DNA of 5,339 bases, taken from contig DASUFI010000343.1 in NCBI GenBank assembly GCA_036274635.1, positions 1-5,339 of the forward strand. The letters run 5' to 3'. Numbering within the stretch: the first letter of the stretch is position 1; each line of letters starts with the position of its first letter. Shown piece after piece: positions 1 to 5,339 of the stretch. The position numbers and the translations under genes were made by a program. The notes under the pieces are model-generated. The model was given only the letters and a program-made list of their open reading frames with translations. It was not told the origin of the DNA and made no database searches. This DNA is from DASUFI01 sp036274635 (GTDB lineage Bacteria > Planctomycetota > B15-G4).

Positions 1-1
1 G

Positions 2-873
2 GACAAGCTGCTGGCCGGCCCGCGCCTCGCGCGCTTCGAGGCCGTGCTGGACGGCGAGCGCCCGCCGCACGCGCTGCTGGTCACCCTCGAGGCGCTCGAC
101 GGCCGCACGCGCCTCGCGAAGCGCCTGCGCGAGGAGGAGGCCCTCGTCAGCCTGCCGCCGCTGCGCGACGCGCCGCCGCCCTGGCACACGGGCGGCCCGT
201 ATCTCGAGACCGAGCTGAACCTCTGGCTGCGCGACGAGGCCGGCCGCCTCGGGCTGCGCTGCGACCTCGCCGTGGCCGACGAGCTGGCGCGCCGCATGGG
301 CAACGAGCCGGCCGCCCTGGCGCGCAAGCTGGAGCAGCTGCAGGTGCTCGTCGGCGCCGCGCGGCCGCTCGGCGTCGAGGACGTGCGCCGCCACGTGCGC
401 CGCAGCAGCGCGCGCCTGCTGGCCCAGTACGAGGACGCCCTGCGCGCCGGCGACGCGGGCGCCGCGCTGGACCTGCTCGACCGCATGCTGGCCGAGGGCG
501 TGCAAGACCACACCGGCCGGCTGGTGGACGGCGACCAGGCCGCCGACACCGTGCTGCGCGGCCTGCTCGCGGGCCTGGCGCGCGTCATCGCGGCGCACGA
601 GCGCCTCACGCCCGAGCTGCGCGAGGCCCTGCTGCGCAAGCCCTGGCAGCGCAGCGCGGAGGAGACGGCGGCGCTGGCCGGCATCCTCGGCGCCGGCGGT
701 CGCCGCGTCTTCATCGAGCGCGACCTGCGCACCGTGCGGCCCGACGCGGCCCTGGCCGCCTTCCGCCTGGCCCTGCATGGCCTGCGTGCGCTGCGCGACG
801 GCCGCGGCGCCTCGCTGCACGCCCTCACCGTGCGCCTCGCCCGCGCCCACGCACCCGCGCGCAAGGCGGCCTC

Positions 874-877
<4 letters not shown>
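2..877 (+). CDS. holA: DNA polymerase III delta subunit (HolA-like), 5'-truncated by window edge
   Basis: The frame is open from base 2, so the gene begins outside the window; 291 residues are visible and the N-terminus is missing. By comparison with E. coli HolA (343 residues), roughly the first 85-95 residues (most of AAA+-like domain I) lie upstream. Visible in order are the end of domain I with the hydrophobic strand HALLVTLEALD, the small lid domain with a W-x-LRDEAGRLGL-type helix and the conserved DLAVADELARRMGNEPAALARKLEQL stretch split across positions 262-345, then an all-helical C-terminal domain with ALRAGDAGAALDLLDRML. In the family, delta binds and opens the beta sliding clamp within the clamp-loader complex in the cytoplasm. 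The GTG at base 44 is internal and is not a plausible start. The stop overlaps the mutL start, suggesting one operon. The assignment rests on overall architecture rather than a catalytic motif, since delta has no working ATPase site; a divergent homologue of another AAA+ clamp-loader subunit is the main alternative. Confidence 0.82.
863..869 (+). promoter_or_regulatory. Ribosome binding site of mutL inside the holA end
   Basis: AAGGCGG differs by one base from the AAGGAGG anti-16S complement and ends four bases before the GTG at 874. It lies within the last codons of the upstream gene. It supports the GTG at 874 as the mutL start and fits coupled translation of the two genes. Confidence 0.6.
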
Positions 878-2589
<1,712 letters not shown>

Positions 2590-2614
2590 GGCGGCTCAGC
2601 CGCCCGCGGGCGGC
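2590..2614. repeat. Overlapping GC inverted repeats between convergent gene ends; possible weak bidirectional terminator
   Basis: GGCGGC (2590-2595), TCA, GCCGCC (2599-2604) forms a perfect 6-bp hairpin directly after the mutL stop, and the loop TCA is the complement of the TGA that ends the extended minus-strand frame. The same GCCGCC can instead pair with a second GGCGGC (2609-2614) across a CGCG loop; 2599-2614 is a perfect 16-base palindrome. No T-tract follows on either strand, so an intrinsic terminator of the classical kind is not shown; the position between convergent genes is the main reason to suspect a termination role. Confidence 0.35.
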
Positions 2615-2685
2615 GCCGGGCGCTGGAACATGGCCGCGTCCACGGGCATGTCCACGTCGATGAGCATGTGGCCCTCCGAGTCCTC
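2596..2685 (-). pseudogene. In-frame coding tail beyond the TAG of the secreted-protein gene
   Basis: Read on the minus strand in the same frame as the upstream gene, the 29 codons after the TAG are all open, every one ends in G or C, and they end at a TGA (2598-2596) 6 bases from the mutL stop. The tail begins EDSEGHMLIDVDMPVD and ends in a Pro/Ala/Gly stretch, which reads like a natural protein C-terminus. The codon pattern matches the upstream gene exactly, so I infer that the ancestral gene ran to this TGA and that the TAG is a nonsense mutation, a sequencing error, or a read-through site. An alternative is a separate 23-codon reading frame from the ATG at 2667, which has GGAGG five bases upstream (2677-2673); that could also rescue translation by re-initiation. 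I know no family for the tail. Confidence 0.55.
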
Positions 2686-3564
2686 CTAGATGGCCATCTT
2701 GAGCGCGGGCTGCGCCTCGGCGCCGCGGAACATCTGGATGTTGCCGGGCACGTTGAGGCCGCCGCGCGTGGGGCCGTGCAGCGCGAACACCAGGCGCATC
2801 GGAGGCAGGTCCGGACGCTGCGTGGCCTGCACGCGCAGGGACCACAGCGCGCCGTCGTCGGTGCCGATGCCGAAGCGCAGCGACAGGCGCGGCGGTGCGT
2901 CGTCCGGCGAGGGGGGAGCGGCGCCCGGGGGCGGCGCGAAGAACTCGTCCGGCGCCGTGGCGTCCACCAGCGTCACGGCGTGCACGCCGCCGTCGACGTC
3001 GGTCACCTCGCCCTGGCCCTGCGCGCGCACGTCCGCGAGGCGCGGCCGCAGGGCGTCGAGAACGCACGCGTCCAAAAGCAGGCGCGTGAGGCGGAGCTGC
3101 TCGCGCTGCAGTTCGAGGTCGGCATCGAAGGTCTCGGGATCGTCGCTGTAGATGACGACCGAGCCCTTGCGGTCGTCGCGGAACCAGACGACGTCGTCGA
3201 GGCTCCCGACGCTGGACGAGATGCCCGTGAGCTCCTCGGTGCGACGCGTCAGCAGGCGCTCGGGGCTGCGCGTGTACCAGCGCTCGACCTCGGCCTTGAT
3301 GAGGTTGCCCTTGGCATCCTCGGCGCTCACGTTGAAGAGGCCGTGCAGGCTGGCTGGCGCGCTGCGCGGCGTGTCGCCGCGCTGGAAGCGCGCGGCCAGG
3401 TCGAGCGCGGCCTGGCCGGCGCGCGCGGCCTCGTCGGCGGAAGCGGCCGCTGTCACGCTCGCGGCCGGCGGCTCCGCGCTCGCGGGCGGCGTCGCGGCCG
3501 GCGCCTGCTGCGCGGCGACACGCGCGGCGAGGAGCACGAGCAGCAGCGACGCGGGGCGGAGCAT
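2686..3564 (-). CDS. Secreted protein of unknown function, possibly cut short by a TAG
   Basis: 292 residues up to TAG 2688-2686, or 322 if the frame is followed to the TGA at 2598. The N-terminus has a Sec-type signal peptide: a short positively charged start (MLRPAS), a hydrophobic core (LLLVLLAA) and a likely cleavage after VAA (residues 16-18), before a QQ. No lipobox cysteine is present. After an Ala/Pro-rich low-complexity linker (about 19-42) comes a helix, then a compact globular part with LHGLFNVSAEDAKG, EVERWYTRSPERL, DDVVWFRDD and SVVIYSDDPETFD, then a helix (LRLTRLLLDACVLDAL) and a C-terminal beta-rich half (RLSLRFGIG, ALWSLRVQAT, MRLVFALHG) after a Pro/Asp-rich insert near 208-222. 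The substrate-less, beta-rich secreted layout and the YTRSPERL-type strand recall LolA-like folds, but this is only a resemblance; I do not recognise the family. ATG 3564 is chosen because the signal peptide starts there; no Shine-Dalgarno precedes it, and GTG 3600 is a less likely alternative. Convergent with mutL and divergent from the membrane-protein gene. Confidence 0.8.
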   Translation of the reverse strand: MLRPASLLLVLLAARVAAQQAPAATPPASAEPPAASVTAAASADEAARAGQAALDLAARFQRGDTPRSAPASLHGLFNVSAEDAKGNLIKAEVERWYTRSPERLLTRRTEELTGISSSVGSLDDVVWFRDDRKGSVVIYSDDPETFDADLELQREQLRLTRLLLDACVLDALRPRLADVRAQGQGEVTDVDGGVHAVTLVDATAPDEFFAPPPGAAPPSPDDAPPRLSLRFGIGTDDGALWSLRVQATQRPDLPPMRLVFALHGPTRGGLNVPGNIQMFRGAEAQPALKMAI

Positions 3565-3621
3565 GGGGCCACGGTAGAATCGCCGCGCCCGGCCGTCCAC
3601 CGGCGGGGCGGGAGGTTGACC
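3565..3621. promoter_or_regulatory. Divergent intergenic promoter region
   Basis: These 57 bases separate two divergent starts. TAGAAT (3575-3580, plus strand) matches the -10 consensus TATAAT at five of six positions and would leave a leader of about 35 bases before TTG 3622. No recognisable -35 box lies 16-18 bases upstream, where the sequence is already coding for the minus-strand gene. On the minus strand the complementary ATTCTA ends 10 bases before ATG 3564; if it is used as a -10, the minus-strand transcript would be leaderless or nearly so, which would agree with the absent Shine-Dalgarno there. It is the most AT-rich spot in an otherwise GC-saturated stretch. Confidence 0.45.
3611..3615 (+). 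promoter_or_regulatory. Shine-Dalgarno that selects the TTG start at 3622
   Basis: GGAGG sits six bases before TTG 3622, the ideal spacing. The other in-frame TTG at 3616 abuts it with no spacer, and GTG 3640 is too far away, so this site decides the start of the membrane-protein gene. Confidence 0.7.
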
Positions 3622-5280
3622 TTGGGTCGGTGGGCGGGCGTGCTGCTCCTCGCGTGCGCCCTGCTGCCCTTCGCCACGACCCGCGACTTCCCCTTCGTCC
3701 ATGACGACCACGACCTGCGCGGCCCCGGCAGCCTCTCCGCCGACCCGCGCGCGGACGTGGGGCTGCTGCTGCGCGCGGACGTGTTCGGCAGCGTCGAGCG
3801 GCCGTGGGGGCAGAGCGGCTTCTGGCGGCCGGCGGTGCTGGCGCTGTTCCGCGCCGAGTGGTGGCTGACGGACGGGGTGCCGGTCGCGCACGCCTGGCTG
3901 GCTCACGTGGTCAATCTCCTGCTGCACCTGCTCGCCACGTACGGGCTGGCCCGCTTGCTGATGGCGCTCGGATGGCAGCCGGCGCTGGCGGCCGGCGCGG
4001 CGGCGCTCTTCGGCGCGAGCCCCGTGCACGTCGAGTCCGTGGCCTGGGCCTCGGGGCACGGCGACCCGGGCTCGGCAGCCTGCGGCTTCCTCGCGGCCGC
4101 GCTGCTGGTGGGGGGCCGGCGGCCGCGCGACGAGCTGCTGGCCGCCGGCCTGCTGCTGCTGGCGCTGTTGTTCAAGGAGAGCGGGGCGCTGCTGCTCGGC
4201 CTCGCGGCCGCGCTGGCTTGGTGCACGGGCCAGCCGCTGCGGCGCGCGTTCCGGGCACCGGTCGTGGCGTCGCTGGTCTACGTCGCGCTGCGGGCGGCGC
4301 TCTTCCACGAGGGACATGACGCCACGGCGTGGACCGGTCCGGCCGAGGCGTCGCAGCGCTGGCTCACGTGGCTGTCCATCCTGCCGGATGTCGTGCGCCT
4401 CTCGCTGTGGCCGGGCGCCGCGACCCCGCTCCACCCCGTGGCCGCGGCGACCGGCTGGAGCTCGCCGGGCGTGGCGCCGGGCCTGGCCGTGCTGCTGCTG
4501 CTCGTCGGCCTCACATCCCTGGCGGCGACGCGACGCGTGCCGGCCGCCCTGCTCGCGGTGCTGGCGCTGCTGGGTACGGCGTTCCTGCTGGCGCCCTTCA
4601 CGCGCGTGCCGCTGGGCTTCCGCGAGCTGGCCGCGCCGCTCGCCGAGCGGCACCTGTACGTGGCCGCGCTGGCCGGGCCCGTCGCCCTGGGCGCCGCGCT
4701 GCGCCGCCGGGCGGAGGGCGCCCCAGCCGCCACGCTGGCGGCCGCCGCGCTGCTGGCGCTGCCGCTCGGACTCGCCGCTCGCGGCCGCTGCGTGGCCTTC
4801 AGCTCCGACGAGGCCTTCGCGCGCACGGCCCTGCAGGTGGCGCCCGACTCCGCCGACCTGTGGAACCACCTCGGCGTCGCGCTCCTCGAGCAGTACCGGG
4901 ACGGCAACGCGCCCGCCGGCGTGCAGGCCCTCGACGCCTTCGATCAGGCGCTGCAGCGCGCTCCGGGCGAGCTGCGCCCCGCGCTCAACCGCTTCATCAT
5001 GCTGGCGCTGCTGGGACGGCAGGACGACGCGGCCGGGGACGCGCGGCGTCTGCTGCAGCACTTCCCCGACGAGCCGGGCGTGCTGGACAACGTGGCGCAC
5101 TGGCACATGGGCTCGGGCCGACCGCGCGAGGCGGCCTCGCTGCTGCAGCGCGAGCTGGCCACCGGCCGCGCCCTGCCGGGCGCGGAGGCCGCGCTGTCCG
5201 AGTGCCTGCACGCGCTGCAGGCGCAGCAGCCGCAGCCGCCTGCGCCGCCCGCGGGGGCTGGTGCCGAAGGGGGGACTTGA
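3622..5280 (+). CDS. Polytopic GT-C/TMTC-type glycosyltransferase-like membrane protein with C-terminal TPR repeats
   Basis: 552 residues from a TTG start with an optimally spaced GGAGG. The first membrane segment (about 5-18) leads to an extracytoplasmic loop with HDDHD (27-31), the acidic pair expected after TM1 in GT-C enzymes; GFWRPAVL follows (66-73). The region PVHVESVAW-SGHGD (134-148) matches the HPVHxExVAWxSGRxD signature of the TMTC / TPR-containing mannosyltransferase-like family, and FKESG (184-188) and ERHLYVAAL (342-350) match its KE and RYLY motifs. Several hydrophobic helices run between about 93 and 385. A soluble part from about 396 to 515 holds roughly three TPR-like helical pairs (SADLWNHLGVALLEQY, LRPALNRFIMLALLG, PGVLDNVAHWHMGSG), followed by a Gln/Pro/Ala-rich tail. 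The family is thought to transfer sugar from lipid-linked donors to extracytoplasmic proteins; donor and acceptor here are unknown. The R of the usual SGRxD is H146. The last 22 bases lie antisense to a tRNA-Leu gene, so the C-terminal GAGAEGGT end is encoded by tRNA sequence. Confidence 0.85.
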   Translation: MGRWAGVLLLACALLPFATTRDFPFVHDDHDLRGPGSLSADPRADVGLLLRADVFGSVERPWGQSGFWRPAVLALFRAEWWLTDGVPVAHAWLAHVVNLLLHLLATYGLARLLMALGWQPALAAGAAALFGASPVHVESVAWASGHGDPGSAACGFLAAALLVGGRRPRDELLAAGLLLLALLFKESGALLLGLAAALAWCTGQPLRRAFRAPVVASLVYVALRAALFHEGHDATAWTGPAEASQRWLTWLSILPDVVRLSLWPGAATPLHPVAAATGWSSPGVAPGLAVLLLLVGLTSLAATRRVPAALLAVLALLGTAFLLAPFTRVPLGFRELAAPLAERHLYVAALAGPVALGAALRRRAEGAPAATLAAAALLALPLGLAARGRCVAFSSDEAFARTALQVAPDSADLWNHLGVALLEQYRDGNAPAGVQALDAFDQALQRAPGELRPALNRFIMLALLGRQDDAAGDARRLLQHFPDEPGVLDNVAHWHMGSGRPREAASLLQRELATGRALPGAEAALSECLHALQAQQPQPPAPPAGAGAEGGT

Positions 5281-5339
5281 ACCCCCACTGTATTGCTACA
5301 ACTAGACCCTGAATCTAGCGCGTCTGCCAATTCCGCCAC
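5259..5339 (-). tRNA. tRNA-Leu (anticodon CAG), 5' end cut off by window edge
   Basis: The reverse complement of the window end reads as a class II tRNA with about six 5' acceptor bases (expected GCCGAA) missing beyond 5339. Visible parts are the D-arm region with AATTGGCAGA, the anticodon stem CTAGA/TCTAG (5318-5302) with loop TTCAGGG and anticodon CAG (5311-5309), a long variable arm TGTA-GCAA-TACA (5300-5289) typical of Leu/Ser tRNAs, the T stem GGGGG/CCCCC (5286-5282 and 5274-5270) with loop TTCAAGT, the 3' acceptor strand CTTCGGC (5269-5263), discriminator A and a genome-encoded CCA (5261-5259). Sequence and discriminator A closely resemble E. coli tRNA-Leu(CAG), which decodes CUG, by far the commonest Leu codon in this window. 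No T-tract terminator follows the CCA; transcription would run into the antisense strand of the membrane-protein gene. Confidence 0.95.

Noticed and set aside
2668..3621. N-terminal extension of the plus-strand membrane-protein frame back to 2668
   Set aside because: It is antisense to the secreted-protein gene, has no hydrophobic or family signature, and the GGAGG before TTG 3622 together with the start of the first membrane segment fixes the start.
2686..5211. A single minus-strand open frame of 841 codons covering the secreted-protein gene and beyond
   Set aside because: Only the part from ATG 3564 has a signal peptide and natural protein composition. Upstream of that it is antisense to the GT-C/TPR gene, rich in Gln/Arg/Gly, and open only because stop codons are rare in GC-rich DNA.
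5259..5339. tRNA-Leu 3' end as an attachment site for an integrated element
   Set aside because: tRNA-Leu genes are common integration sites, but no integrase gene, direct repeat of the tRNA end or composition change is visible in the window.

Overview
This is a very GC-rich window (roughly three quarters G+C by eye, with almost every coding codon ending in G or C) and it is almost fully coding. It looks like chromosomal DNA of a high-GC, Gram-negative-type bacterium. The MutL protein, a secreted protein with an Ala/Pro-rich linker and a membrane GT-C/TPR protein together would fit Planctomycetota or a similar environmental lineage, but that placement is inference. I see no mobile elements, CRISPR arrays or phage genes.

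Layout from left to right. (1) The 3' part of a gene for a DNA polymerase III delta-subunit-like clamp-loader protein (holA), cut by the left edge and ending at 877. (2) mutL (874-2589), a DNA mismatch-repair protein that overlaps holA by four bases (GTGA), so the two are probably one translationally coupled replication/repair operon. (3) A convergent minus-strand gene for a secreted protein of unknown function, starting at 3564 and stopping at a TAG (2686-2688). The same frame continues for 29 well-formed codons past that TAG to a TGA at 2596-2598, just 6 bases from the mutL stop. (4) A 57-base divergent promoter region (3565-3621). (5) A plus-strand gene (TTG 3622 to 5280) for a polytopic membrane protein of the TMTC/GT-C glycosyltransferase-like type with C-terminal TPR-like helices. 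(6) A minus-strand tRNA-Leu(CAG), cut by the right edge, whose 3' end overlaps the last 22 bases of gene 5.

How the genes relate. holA and mutL both act on DNA: the delta subunit opens and loads the beta sliding clamp, and MutL of the endonuclease type is activated by that clamp in the well-studied family members, so their coupling makes biological sense. The secreted protein and the GT-C/TPR protein are divergently transcribed and both belong to the cell envelope, but nothing in the sequence proves a joint function.

The points most worth a second look are the in-frame TAG with an intact-looking coding tail, the loss of the last glutamate of the MutL endonuclease motif, and the CDS/tRNA antisense overlap. 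I did not find convincing evidence of an entirely new multi-gene system in this window.
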